A DNA stretch of 64,000 nt, taken from positions 8,556,001-8,620,000 of the forward strand of contig OX442319.1 of the NCBI GenBank assembly GCA_949358305.1, given 5' to 3'. Under the pieces are notes generated by a model, which was not told the origin of the DNA, made no database searches, and saw only the letters and a list, made by a program, of their open reading frames with translations. The DNA comes from Strigamia acuminata. Taxonomy: Eukaryota; Arthropoda; Chilopoda; Geophilomorpha; Linotaeniidae. Below are positions 10,691 to 21,060 of this stretch, piece after piece. Position numbers and translations under genes: made by a program. Numbering within the stretch: the first letter of the stretch is position 1; the number at the start of each line of letters is the position of its first letter.

Positions 10691-11540
10691 AACTGTGTGA
10701 AGAGTTTTAGTAACGTCCGGCTACAACGGACCATGTCGGCGCTATCAAACAGGTCTTCTCACATCGGCCAATACGTCGCTTAAAACGTCACTCGATTTAT
10801 CTATTTTTACCAAGAGGGTTTTCTTATCAACCAGCAACGTCATCTTTTCTCCATCCAATCGGCCATCTCATTGCTCCATCTATTTCTATCAACAGTTGGC
10901 GCGAAATTAAATATTATATCGGGCTTTAGTAACACTCAGCAGCCTCACGTTTTCCCATCACTTGCTTGGAAAAATCTCATAAGATCTTATCAGAATTGAG
11001 GTAAGTTATGATGTAGATGAAATTGCCAAAGAAAACAATACTATTGACTTTGTTTTTAAACAGTATGCAAATTTATAAGATCCTCAAGTCTGTTCCAAGG
11101 ATCCTCGCTCTGCAGAATTCGTGGTAGTGGTCATATGAAAAACTGATTACCTGAATACCCAAGTCATTACCAATAAACCAACTATATGTATCTAATGTTT
11201 GGTCTTCGTTTAATTCCAGAATTAGTTCAATTTCGATCTGATTGAGCGTAAAGTCAGGGATTGATTGCAAAACAAACATTTTCCGACACTCAGTTTGTAT
11301 TCGTTTTTAAGAGAAAACAACTGCGCATCAGTTGCACTTGGTGTGATTATTCGAGTTTATTTTATTAATGTTTGAAGACACCCAAGCTGATACTCGTATA
11401 CAGGGTGAACAAAAAGTCTGTCACTTCACTAACTTGTTAGTGCTTATTCCTGCATTCTGAAAAGCTTTTCAAAAGACATTTAGCAACTTTGACTAGAGAA
11501 AAAACCATTTTCCGTAAGTGACATTTATGAAATAGTCGCG
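10690..11540 (+). pseudogene. Zinc-finger gene relic 2a
   Basis: This is a full gene unit in decay. A promoter-like block (10690-10990) carries motifs shared with 7190-7474. The leader exon ends CAGAATTGAG at 11000 with donor GTAAGTTATG. An acceptor TTTAATTCCAG lies at about 11219. The coding relic follows: RKQLRISCTWCDYSS at about 11310-11360 with a stop in the first finger, and another broken finger (CAYSC, then stops) at about 11440-11500. No ATG-started product is possible. Confidence 0.6.
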
Positions 11541-11838
11541 TATCCAGAAAATATTGAAAGGGGTCCGATCCACCAACTTGAGTATTATAACAATTTTTTT
11601 GTGAGAAATGGGAATAGCTGAGAGTTTCTGGGATACTCGCCTGGATACCTTTTGGCGTCAAAGGGAAGAAATTATTTTTATGAATGTTTAGAAAACATCA
11701 TAAGTGATCCAGGAGTTAAATGCAGAAGGGAATTTGTTTTTGCTCGATATTGCTAGAGATATGGGGGGAAGTGCACTTTTCCACTTGACTACCTGCTTAT
11801 AAAATGAACTAATAATTTTTGAATTCTTTTAATTTCAG

Positions 11839-12060
11839 ATTGTTTATTTTTAATGTGATTGAGTGATATCCTATCTGCCAGTTTACGAAGCAAACGTTTT
11901 ATACACAGAGCTTTGGGGTCTCGTTAATATTCAAAATGAAGAGGAAACAAGAGCGTTACAGTTGCAATCTCTGTGGTTATTCGTGCTCATTTTATTCACT
12001 TTTGAAGAATCACATGCCAAGTGTGTTCAATTTCTTTTAGGCTAAACAAATATTAGTTGT
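11839..12060 (+). pseudogene. Zinc-finger gene relic 2b, truncated
   Basis: A second exon start follows an acceptor TTTTAATTTCAG (ends 11838). The conserved 5' UTR leads to ATG 11936 and the family N-terminus MKRKQERYSCNLCGYSC, but an internal deletion after LLKNHM joins the sequence to the second finger out of frame. A stop TAG falls at 12038-12040, giving 34 residues. About 12055 onward matches 20400 onward, so the duplicated block boundary lies here. Confidence 0.65.
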
Positions 12061-12689
12061 TGGGTTATTCGTGTTTGCCTTTTTGGTTTTTCTATTTTTT
12101 AACATCACAAAACAGAAGAAGAAAAAACACCTAAACCACCCGTCGTATCACAAATTTTTTGAATGTCGGTATTCTGTTAAGGTATTCTATTTTTATTTCT
12201 ATTCCCCGAGAGGTCAGAAATTCAGAAAATTTCAGAAAACTTTGTTTAATTACATTTGATTTTTTTTTTAATTTCAGGATGTTTATTTTTGTTGTTCTGA
12301 GGTGACAAATCTGCACAAAAGCAGGCAATTTAACTGGCCGAATAATCAAACTGATGAAATTAATCAGATTCCTAACCGTTTTTCATCGATATATCGTAAT
12401 AATTTTAATATCGTTTCATAAACCAGTCATTTCGCAATTTTAAAAAAATTTTAAAAATTCTAAAAATAAATTATCGTATTTAATTTTCATATCTGTTTAA
12501 TTGTCCGTTTGATTAATTCACTTGAATCCATTGTTCAGATGTCTGTAAAAATGCTTTATTTTTATGTTTGATTTTTGTATTTTTCTGAAAACTCTGAACG
12601 TTTGTTTCAATTTACCTTTTACGCAAAATAAAATGGTATATATTTCTTGCTTAATTTTGAATTTTAAAACATCTTGTATTCAATTTTGT

Positions 12690-13000
12690 GATTTTGATTT
12701 TGATATTGTTAATAGTCATTAAAATATCTCTTCTATCTACAATATTCGCACCAAAATTAAAGAAAAAAGATGGATTAAATTTAACAAATTGATTTTATTT
12801 TATTTTCTATCTCTTCATCGTTTACTACAAAAATTGGGTCATTGCAAAATACGATCTTCTGTATTCCCAAGGTCGTCACACAATGCCCTTTCCCTGACCC
12901 CCTCCATTGGTTGTCTTCCATTGGTGGGACGAAGCCGCGACGACTCACCTCGCGCGTTTGCAGTTGAGAAAAATCGTTTGGTCTTTTTGCAAGAATTGAG
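12690..13000 (+). promoter_or_regulatory. Promoter region and 5' leader exon of zinc-finger gene 3
   Basis: The block 12789-13000 is nearly identical to 21136-21347. It includes CCCTGACCCCCTCCATTGG, an inverted-CCAAT-like ATTGG at about 12905-12930, and the exon end TTGCAAGAATTGAG at 13000 with donor GTACGTTATA. The strong conservation between the two copies and the GC-rich, CCAAT-like content support a promoter and untranslated first exon. The start site itself is not visible. Confidence 0.55.
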
Positions 13001-13116
13001 GTACGTTATAACGTTACTGAAGTTTGTATTTGTAAAAATTACTTTTTTTTTATTATAGTTTGCTGGATCTATCAGTTCCACAAGCCTGTCCAAGGATCCG
13101 CGGTGTCCTTGAACAA

Positions 13117-13290
13117 TTCACACCAAAGAACAAGCATTGAAGCGCCATCTTTGTCCTTATTTCTACGGTCAGAAAAGGTATTTAAAGCTTACTTTAGAAT
13201 ATAGCTCGGTATTTAAAAAGTATTTTGTAACTCAAACTGGAGAAAAGCCATTGAAGTGATATTTACGAAACAGTCCAAGAGTAGAATCAT
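13117..13290 (+). pseudogene. Relic zinc finger inside the leader intron of gene 3
   Basis: Sequence resembling a finger and linker remains (KQALKRHLCPYFYGQKRYLK, then GEKPLK-like TGGAGAAAAGCCATTGAAG), with frame breaks. The same relic is in the gene 4 unit at about 21480-21575, so it predates that duplication. Confidence 0.5.
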
Positions 13291-13470
13291 TTTCTTAAAT
13301 TAGATTTTTTTTTGGCGTGGCATAAAAAGATGATCGGGTTGGGGGTAAAGGGAGTTTTATTTTGTTACTGTTGTTAGGAAAATGGCAAGAAATTACATTT
13401 TTCCCGTGACTATTTTCACAGCAATATTATTTATACCTAATACCTAATATTTGGCTTCTTTTAATTTCAG

Positions 13471-13821
13471 ACAGACCATTTATGAAGTGATTGAGTGACA
13501 TCTTATTTATCAGCATAAAGTCGGTGTCAGTTTGCAAAACAACCATTTTCTGAGTCAGCGTGGAGCTCGTTTTTTTTTAAATTTATATTTAAAATGAAGA
13601 GAAAACAACAGCGTTATAGTTGCAATCTGTGTGATTATTCGAGTCCATATTATAATTCTTTGAAGCATCACATGCTGATACACACTGGCGAAAAGCCATT
13701 CAAATGCCAAGTGTGTTCAACTTTTTTTAGGCTTAAACCAGCATTAGTTGTCCATATGCGAACTCACACAGGTGAAAAACCATTCAAGTGCCACCTTTGT
13801 CCTTATTCCTGTATTACAAGT
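13471..13821 (+). pseudogene. C2H2 zinc-finger gene 3, 5' part (interrupted by a Ty3 element)
   Basis: The exon begins after acceptor TTTTAATTTCAG (ends 13470) and the start is ATG 13594 (MKRKQQRYSC). It encodes fingers 1 and 2 and the first half of finger 3 (CHLCPYSCITS), then the element begins at 13822. The 76 codons up to the break are in frame with 19316. In the present allele the reading frame runs into the LTR and ends after about 65 unrelated residues, at 14019, so the gene is disrupted. Removing the element and one copy of the 5-bp duplication CAAGT would leave 372 codons, exactly the length of the intact paralogue at 22882. Confidence 0.85.
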
Positions 13822-14027
13822 TTTTGTGTTCTTTATCATGATTTAAACACAAATGATGTTTCAGGTCTAACCAGAAGGAGAGGCCTCTGGAATGAACCAC
13901 TCATTCTCACATTTATACAACAACTGATTTATTCCAGCTTGGTTGCCAAAGCAACCAAGACAACAATCAACACGAACCTTCGTTACAATAACAATTTAGA
14001 TACAATTTATCGTCGTTAAACACAACA
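13822..14027 (-). repeat. 3' LTR of the Ty3 element
   Basis: 206 bp, one visible difference from the LTR at 19105-19310. It lies at the 3' end in element orientation. The host duplication CAAGT abuts its outer side. Confidence 0.93.
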
Positions 14028-14145
14028 TCACTTCCCAATTTGAAGCATCAAATTCTCAGTCAAATAAATGCAATGTTTTCTACATAAGATTCTCTAAATT
14101 CATATAATATAAACATTTCAAACATTCAGACAAAAATTAATCTTC

Positions 14146-16488
14146 TCAAACGTCGTGACCGGTTTCTCCCTGCTTGGGTGTTTTCTTCCTTCTCTTTCTC
14201 GTTGTCGCTGTGAGCACCACATTTGGATCTCTCATCCACTCGGGCTGACGCTTCTCACGAACCGGCCGTCCACTTGATGTAGTCGGTTGATCGACAGGAA
14301 GCCCAGCCTGCTCACATCGCATGGATTCGTCGGAGGAACCAGTATCCTCCGAGTCAGGTAGGTGAATCGCGCTGTGCGAATCAACCATCGCCTGCACATT
14401 CTCGTCCTGCAGTTCGTCACGGGCAAATGGAGGTGCTGGCTCCGCCACGTGCTCGTCCGCCGTTCCAGGCTCGAGATCCTCCAGTCGCTCCAGACAGACG
14501 CTCAAGCGCTTGCCGTCTATGATCACTTCGTCTCTTGGCGACTGCATCAACTCGCCTTTTGGTGGTTGAATCGCCTCATTTCTTGGTGGTTGAATCACCT
14601 CGTCTCCTGGTACTTGGATCACCTGCTCCACGTCCACCACCAGGGGCAGGTTGGGTTCTATAACAACAATTTGATTAGGCACCACTACCACTTCATCACC
14701 CTGATCACTCAGTCCAGATGACGATGACGACACATCTGGCGGCGGTGGCGACACAACCAGCATCCACTGTTCTTCTTGAAGTTCCTCCGCCACCGACTTG
14801 ACCTGCAAGTCCCCCTTTGCAGGTTGGTCCCGATTTGACATCACTGTTCCTGCGGGACCGCCGGTGGTCATCAGCTTTTGCACACGAGCACGCATTTGAT
14901 TGACGTGTCTAACGTGCACAACACTTGTTTCGACATCTATTATTTCGTACAGTACCATTCCCTTCTTTTTGAGAACCTTCGCGGCCCTCCAAAGCTTGGT
15001 TGTGGCCGGGAATACCTTATACCACACCAAATCATCTGTGCTGAAACTTCTAATGCTGACCTCTGTGTTTTCCACGGTGCTGACCACATGGCTGGAACTG
15101 GACTTTACAATCTGCAAATGAGTGCGCAGCGGGCGCGCAAGGAATCTGTGTGCAGGGGACAATCCATCTCTTCCCCCCACCGACGAGTGCTGCGCGAACA
15201 GCACCCTCGCAATTCGCACCTCCAAACTGCCGCTTGCGATCTTCGCCAGTCTCTCCTTGAACTCGCGGACCCCCCTTTCTGCCCGGCCGTTGCTTTGGGG
15301 ATGCCATGGCGGTGACCACAACTGTGAAATGGCGTTTCTTGCCAGGAAGTCACGGAACTCTTGTGACTTGAAACATGTGGCGTTGTCGGACACCACAGTC
15401 GCTGGCAGACCGTAACCGGCGAATAAACGCCTTAACACCGCAATGGTGGCGGCGCTGGTCGCCGAAGCCACCGCCTGCGCCTCCAACCACCCCGAAAACG
15501 CATCGACAACGATCAAGATCATTTTGCCGAGCAGGGGACCAGCATAGTCCACGTGAATGCGCTCCCACGGGAGAGTAGCGCGCGGCCAGCTCACCGGCTG
15601 CACGCGCGGTGGCAAAGGGGCAAGCTTTTTACATATGATGCAAGCAGCACAATGCGCAGCAATGTCGGTATTCACCGCCGGCCACCACAACGCAGCTCGC
15701 GCACGGCCCTTCATGGATACGACGCCAACATGGCCGTCGTGCAATAACGATAACGCTCGCTGCACCAGTGCTGCCGGAACGACAAATCTCTCACCCCAAA
15801 AAATTACACCGTCATCCAACGATAACTCCACAAAACGATCCTTGTAAGGTCCCAAATCCTTGCGGTCACTTGCAGCTGTCCAGTTGCCCGACTTCACCAT
15901 CTCCACGACTTCACTCAAAATGGGGTCGGTTCTTGTGGCCAGCACCAATTCGCGTTTGCCAATGAGGCTCTCCGCTGTGAGTTCTGTTAAAAAGGTATGA
16001 ATATTAGTTTGCAACTTTACAGGTGGGTCCACTGGGGCACGACTTAATGCGTCAGCATTTGACACATCCACTCCTCTCCGAAACAACAATTCGTAGTCGT
16101 AGCACGCGAGTGCCAACGCCCATCTCAGCATCCTGGGTGAAATAATGTTTGATATTGGTCGATTTCTCCCCAAAATGCCTAACAAAGGGCGATGATCAGT
16201 GTAAATTGTGAAATGACGCCCGCAGATATACTGGTGAAATCTCTTCACTGCAAAAAGAATGGCCAGCGCCTCCTTGTCTACCTGCCCATAATTCCTCTCA
16301 GCAGAAGACAGGGAGCGTGACGCGAAGACGACAGGCCACTCCTTATTGTCTGTGCCCAACTGGGCCAAAACTGCCCCAACTCCCACCGGGGACGCGTCCG
16401 CTACAACAATAGCGGGGCGCGACAGATCATAAAACTTCAGCACAGGGGCTGAAACCAGCGCCTGTTTGATCTGCTGAAATGCGCGCAC
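14146..16488 (-). CDS. Ty3 Pol, second part: RNase H and integrase
   Basis: 780 codons counted from the first ATG after the frameshift. The RNase H start is seen in the first 130 residues (VADASPVGVGAVLAQ, then YGQVDKEALAILFAVKRF and YTDHRPL). The integrase zinc-binding domain follows with H-x-H-like HDGHVG and CAACIICKK. The core then has HVDYAGPL, VVSDNATCF and the glutamate context GRAERGV, the D-D-E triad. The last 250 residues are a low-complexity Pro/Glu/Val-rich tail ending in a basic stretch (TTRKRRKK). The enzyme pair removes template RNA and inserts element cDNA. It is in the -1/+1 register relative to the upstream frame because of a one-base loss near 16540. Confidence 0.9.
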   Translation of the reverse strand: MRAFQQIKQALVSAPVLKFYDLSRPAIVVADASPVGVGAVLAQLGTDNKEWPVVFASRSLSSAERNYGQVDKEALAILFAVKRFHQYICGRHFTIYTDHRPLLGILGRNRPISNIISPRMLRWALALACYDYELLFRRGVDVSNADALSRAPVDPPVKLQTNIHTFLTELTAESLIGKRELVLATRTDPILSEVVEMVKSGNWTAASDRKDLGPYKDRFVELSLDDGVIFWGERFVVPAALVQRALSLLHDGHVGVVSMKGRARAALWWPAVNTDIAAHCAACIICKKLAPLPPRVQPVSWPRATLPWERIHVDYAGPLLGKMILIVVDAFSGWLEAQAVASATSAATIAVLRRLFAGYGLPATVVSDNATCFKSQEFRDFLARNAISQLWSPPWHPQSNGRAERGVREFKERLAKIASGSLEVRIARVLFAQHSSVGGRDGLSPAHRFLARPLRTHLQIVKSSSSHVVSTVENTEVSIRSFSTDDLVWYKVFPATTKLWRAAKVLKKKGMVLYEIIDVETSVVHVRHVNQMRARVQKLMTTGGPAGTVMSNRDQPAKGDLQVKSVAEELQEEQWMLVVSPPPPDVSSSSSGLSDQGDEVVVVPNQIVVIEPNLPLVVDVEQVIQVPGDEVIQPPRNEAIQPPKGELMQSPRDEVIIDGKRLSVCLERLEDLEPGTADEHVAEPAPPFARDELQDENVQAMVDSHSAIHLPDSEDTGSSDESMRCEQAGLPVDQPTTSSGRPVREKRQPEWMRDPNVVLTATTRKRRKKTPKQGETGHDV

Positions 16489-16520
16489 TTGCTGCCTGGC
16501 CCAAATCCATGGCTGCCCTT

Positions 16521-18797
16521 TTACAAGCAGAGCGTAGAGGGGGCTGCCATAGTCGAGAGGCCCTTAACAAATTGACCGTAAAAGTTTATCAAACCCAAAA
16601 ACGACTTGACTTGAGTCACATCTTCGGGGGCCCCAATCTCGGTGATCGCTCTTATCCTGTTGGGTAATGGGGACACGCCACCATTGGCCAATTGGAATCC
16701 CAAGAACTCGATGGACGTCACACAGAAAACACACTTGGCACGACACAAACGGAGTCTTTTCCTAATCAACCTTTCAAAAACAAGTGCAAGAATCACTAGA
16801 TGTTCTTCAACCGTGATTGTGGCAATGAGTATATCATCCTGATATACGAAGATTTTGTTTATGCCGGCCACCACCCCCTCCGCTGTCCTCTGAAATATTC
16901 CACTACTGCTAATCGTTCCGAAGGGCAACCGGTTGACGGCCATAAGGCCTTTAATTGTGTTGACCGCAGCTATTATTGCGGATTTCTGTGACAGTTTCAA
17001 TTGTTGATACGCATGTCTGTAATCCAGTTTGGAAAATATTCTGGCCCTTCCTACTTGTGCAAAAATGTCCGCTATAGAGGGAAGGGGGTAGGGATCCGGT
17101 TCTATGGCAATGTTGATGGTGGACCGATAATCGCCACACAACCGGACCCCCCCGTCCTTTTTCCTGACGACCACCAAAGGGGTCGCCCACTCGGAGAAGG
17201 TGATGGGTGTGAAGATCCCCTCTGCTACGAGACGATCGATTTCCTTCTCCACCTGTGGCCTCAGGGGAATGGGGACCGGTCGGGGACGAAAAAAACGCGG
17301 GGTCACATCTGCTCGAATCTTGAGGTCGATTGGGGGTCCGTTAAATGCACCCAAACTTATTTCAAAAATTTCGGCAAACTTTTCCAGCAAGGCTGCCAAC
17401 TGCATCTCTGCACTTGCGCCACTGGACTGATGCACGTCCAATTCCGCTTGAACTGGCGGCTCTGCCACTTCCGTCTGAGTTTCCACTCTGACCCCCAAAC
17501 GTCCAATTAAATCTCTTCCCAACAAATTGGGCCCCGTCCCCTCTACCACCAAAAAATCCAAATTGCTCTCCTTCCCCCGGTATCTAACTGGAAGGGACAC
17601 TTCACCAAATACAGCAATTGGTGCTCCCGTATACGCTTTAAGCGCTACTTCTGTCTTCCGGAGAACGGGAAAACATCCCCCCATTCCCGCCAGCGAAGCA
17701 AACTGGCCCCATGACACCACGGATCTCTCTGCGCCCGAATCGACTTGAAAGTTCCAAATTCGGCCGCAGACATTAAAATCTACTTGAAATGGGGGAAACC
17801 TTCTCTCCGTTTGCTCCACCAGGAAAATGTCCCATGCATCCGGGGGAACGCCGACATCCTCGTCATCCTCCCCCGACACCACATTCACAGGCACACTTTG
17901 CTGTCTAAATTCTGGCTTAAAATTAATGTCACCGTTCTCTTGTGCAGACTCTCGCGCCGGGCCGCTCCTCCGCGTCCATTCAGGGCACTGATATCTGAAA
18001 TGTGGCCCGCCACAATGCCAACAAGCAATACCAGCAGGCGCTCGCGCGCCCGCTCTTCCTCGACCACGTTGACCAAACCCGGAGGGGCCTCCTCGACCAC
18101 CTCGCCAACCGGAACCACTAGGCCCCCGGTTCGAACCGCCCGACGCGAATCCACCGCCAGCCACGCCACCACGTCTCGCGGGACGAAACTGCCGGACTTG
18201 GTTAACCTCGCTGTCCGCCAAATGCATGGGCGCCTCTGCTGTCACGCCGGCGTCCACGCTGGCAGAGGGCGTCGCCATCGCCGACTCGTAGGATGTCGCC
18301 AACTTAGCTGCCTGTTTTAAAGTTAGATTTTCGTACAACATAATGTACTTCCTCATCCCTGCATCGTTGATGCCACGCAGAAACGCATCGAGCACGCCGG
18401 CGTCGTCTTCTTCAGGCGTCGCGAAACCACACGGTTGGGCTAAGCCTTTCAATACTGTGAGGTATTGCTCCACCGACTCGTCCTTCTTCCTCATACGCAG
18501 CCCCAATCTCTGGCGGCACACATGTGGCTGCGCGATCGGCTCGAGATGCACCCGCATCAAGTCAACTACATCCTGATACGTTTTAGTTGACAACTTGGCT
18601 GGATGCGCGGCTTTTTGAAGCTCTGCGTATGATTTGGGTCCAATCAGGGACAGCAGGAGCGATTTCTGTTTGGCGTCGGGAATATCATTTAAAGTGCTGA
18701 ACTCGGCGACTCTTTCCAGGTAGCGGTCCCAGTCGGCGGCGTATTTACCGTCGAATGGTCCGGGATGGCCCAAAATCACCTTCGGAGCCGCCATCAC
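16521..18797 (-). CDS. Ty3 Gag, protease and reverse transcriptase
   Basis: 758 codons starting MMAAPKVILGHPGPFDG. The order is: Gag capsid-like domain (residues about 10-190); an Arg/Gly-rich linker and one zinc knuckle C-W-H-C-G-G-P-H-F-R-Y-Q-C near residue 260; aspartic protease motif QVDSGAERSVVS near 350; and reverse transcriptase from about 500, with the thumb-proximal motif RKKDGGVRLCGDYRSTIN, then KLDYRHAYQQ and the active-site box FVYQDDIL. The frame ends at residue 758 with APSTLCL and a stop. The following codons expected for this family (a Leu-Tyr-Ala-Leu-Leu context) are in the next frame, because the C-run at 16539-16543 has five C where six would keep the frame. Confidence 0.92.
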   Translation of the reverse strand: MMAAPKVILGHPGPFDGKYAADWDRYLERVAEFSTLNDIPDAKQKSLLLSLIGPKSYAELQKAAHPAKLSTKTYQDVVDLMRVHLEPIAQPHVCRQRLGLRMRKKDESVEQYLTVLKGLAQPCGFATPEEDDAGVLDAFLRGINDAGMRKYIMLYENLTLKQAAKLATSYESAMATPSASVDAGVTAEAPMHLADSEVNQVRQFRPARRGGVAGGGFASGGSNRGPSGSGWRGGRGGPSGFGQRGRGRAGARAPAGIACWHCGGPHFRYQCPEWTRRSGPARESAQENGDINFKPEFRQQSVPVNVVSGEDDEDVGVPPDAWDIFLVEQTERRFPPFQVDFNVCGRIWNFQVDSGAERSVVSWGQFASLAGMGGCFPVLRKTEVALKAYTGAPIAVFGEVSLPVRYRGKESNLDFLVVEGTGPNLLGRDLIGRLGVRVETQTEVAEPPVQAELDVHQSSGASAEMQLAALLEKFAEIFEISLGAFNGPPIDLKIRADVTPRFFRPRPVPIPLRPQVEKEIDRLVAEGIFTPITFSEWATPLVVVRKKDGGVRLCGDYRSTINIAIEPDPYPLPSIADIFAQVGRARIFSKLDYRHAYQQLKLSQKSAIIAAVNTIKGLMAVNRLPFGTISSSGIFQRTAEGVVAGINKIFVYQDDILIATITVEEHLVILALVFERLIRKRLRLCRAKCVFCVTSIEFLGFQLANGGVSPLPNRIRAITEIGAPEDVTQVKSFLGLINFYGQFVKGLSTMAAPSTLCL

Positions 18798-19104
18798 TAT
18801 CGCTCGCCAAACACAGAGTCCACTCGAATTCGATCACGAACGTTCGACGTTCCAAACCTGATGAGCGCTCATAAAACCTCAAATCGAACGACCAATACTA
18901 CGATTTCGGACGGACCGACACGCAAACGTAACGAACACACGACGCCGCCAACACTGGAGATACGTCCTGTATTCGTCTTCGCTCGAACTCGACTTGTCCG
19001 CCAATCACGTACAAATTTCTCTTTTCTTTTAATTATCGTCTTTATGTTCGTACGTCTTGCATATGCATACACGCACAGGCCGCATGCCTACTCGACTGCG
19101 CCAC

Positions 19105-19310
19105 TTTTGTGTTCTTTATCATGATTTAAACACAAATGATGTTTCAGGCCTAACCAGAAGGAGAGGCCTCTGGAATGAACCACTCATTCTCACATTTATA
19201 CAACAACTGATTTATTCCAGCTTGGTTGCCAAAGCAACCAAGACAACAATCAACACGAACCTTCGTTACAATAACAATTTAGATACAATTTATCGTCGTT
19301 AAACACAACA
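19105..19310 (-). repeat. 5' LTR of the Ty3 element
   Basis: 206 bp, in element orientation the promoter-bearing LTR. The host duplication CAAGT follows at 19311-19315. Confidence 0.93.
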
Positions 19311-19315
19311 CAAGT

Positions 19316-20206
19316 AAAAGTTTAAAACAACATCTTGCAACTCATTCAGGGGAAAAACCATACAAGTGTCATCTTTGTGCTTATTCCTGTATTCAAAATA
19401 CACATTTAAAACATCATATTGCAACTCATACAGGTAAAAAACCATTCAAGTGTCATTTATGTGATTATTCCTGTATTACAAGTGGGAGTTTAAAAACACA
19501 TATTGTAACTCATACAGGTGAAAAACCATACAAGTGTCATTTATGTGATCATTCCAGTATTACAAGTGGGAATTTAAAAACACATATTGCAACTCATACG
19601 GGTGAAAAACCATACAAGTGTCATTTATGTGATTATTCCAGTATTACAAGTGGAAGTTTAAAAACACATATTGCGACTCATACAGGTGAAAAACCATACA
19701 AGTGTCATTTATGTGATTATTTCAGTGTTATAAGTGGGAATTTAAAAAGACATATTGCAACTCACACAGGTGAAAAACCATACAAGTGTCATTTATGTGA
19801 TTATTCCAGTATTACAAGTGGGAATTTAAAAACACATATTGCAACTCATACAGGTGAAAAACCATACAAGTGTCATTTATGTGATTATTCTAGTATTACA
19901 AGTCGGAATTTAGAACGTCATATTGCAACTCATACTGGTGAAAAACCATTCAAGTGCCATCTTTGTGCTTATTCCTGTATTAGAAGTGAAAGCTTAAAAC
20001 GTCATATTGCAAATCATACAGGGGAAAAACCATACAAGTGTCATTTATGTGATTATTCCAGCAATAAGAAAGTGGATTTAAACAGACATCTATCAACTCA
20101 CACTAGAAAGAAACCTTTCAAGTGCCATCTTTGTGCTTATTCCTGTGCGCATTGTAATACTTTGAAAAAACATTTATCAAAGCATAACAAAAATGTAGAA
20201 AAGTGA
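19316..20206 (+). pseudogene. C2H2 zinc-finger gene 3, 3' part (no start codon)
   Basis: An uninterrupted frame of 296 codons plus a stop continues finger 3 ([10 protein letters not shown]) and encodes fingers 4-13, ending NVEK like the paralogue at 22882. It contains no methionine codon at all, so start-based ORF finding overlooks it. Linkers are [10 protein letters not shown] or PFKC; fingers 5-10 are highly similar to each other ([17 protein letters not shown]) and point to recent internal duplication or conversion. All fingers keep C2H2. Translation in this allele would need a chimeric transcript through the Ty3 element. Confidence 0.85.
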
Positions 20207-21060
20207 AAATTTGTTTCCAGTTGTTTTTCTATAAAATAAAACGTGTTGTGATCGTATATTTTTCTTACTGGCATTTTTATGAGATAATGTTGTTAATTTT
20301 TGAAATTTGTATTTTGTTATTCATTGTATTACACTTCGATTGCAGTTTAATTGAATCTTTAACTTTATTTAACCACTAGCTGCATTCAAAAAGTTGATTT
20401 TTTAAGGGTTTTTCGTGTTTGCCTTTTTGGTTTTTCTGTTTTTTAACGTCACAAAACAGAAAGAAAAATAAAAACCTAAAAAACACTTCGTGTCACGACT
20501 TTTTTAAATGCAGGTATTCTATTTTTCTATTTTTTTTCTATTCAGAGAGGTCAGAAATTCAGAAAAATTCAGAAAACTTAGTTTTGTTACATTTGATTTC
20601 TTTTAATTTCAGGATGTTTATTTTTGTTGGTCTGAGGTGACAAATTTGCACAAAAGCAGGCAATTTAACTGGCCGAATAATCAAATGGATGAAACTAAAC
20701 AGATGAAATTAATCAAATTCGTAACCGTTTTTCATCGATATATCGTAATAATTTTAATATCTTTTCATAAACCAGTCATTTAGCAATTTAAAAAAAATTC
20801 TAAAAACTCTAAAAATAAATTATCTTGTTTAATTTTCACTCGTTTAATTAATATCTGTTTAATTGTCCGTTTGATTGCTTGTCATCAATCCGTTGTTGAG
20901 ATGTCTGTAAAAATGCTTAATTTTTGTGTTTAATTTTTATATTTTCCTGAAAACTCTAAACGTTTGTTTCAATTTATCTTTTTTGCAAAATATAATGGTA
21001 TATATTTCTTGCTTAATTTTCAATTTTCATTTTTATGATTTAAATCTTGATATTGTTAAT
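20207..21060. other. Spacer between zinc-finger genes 3 and 4 (duplicated flank)
   Basis: No gene is seen. From about 20395 it is a diverged duplicate of 12053-12790 (TTCGTGTTTGCCTTTTTGG; CAAAAGCAGGCAATTTAACTGG), so the gene duplication unit included the upstream flank. The 73-codon frame at 20419 is chance, as its counterpart at 12071 is unrelated in frame. Confidence 0.6.

Larger units (their letters stand above)
13822..19310 (-). mobile_element. Full-length Ty3/gypsy-type LTR retrotransposon inside zinc-finger gene 3
   Basis: Two 206-bp LTRs (13822-14027 and 19105-19310) differ by one visible base (GGTCTAACC against GGCCTAACC). They are flanked by the 5-bp target duplication CAAGT (13817-13821 and 19311-19315). 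In element orientation the LTR starts TGTTGTGTTTAACG. The likely primer-binding site TGGCGCAGTCGAGTAGG directly follows the 5' LTR (about 19084-19103). The interior is GC-rich compared with the AT-rich host DNA and carries Gag-Pol in two frames. The near identity of the LTRs indicates a recent insertion. Confidence 0.95.

Noticed and set aside
14362-18320. Many plus-strand ORFs of 60-190 codons across the Ty3 element
   Set aside because: Antisense shadows of GC-rich Gag-Pol; no signatures.
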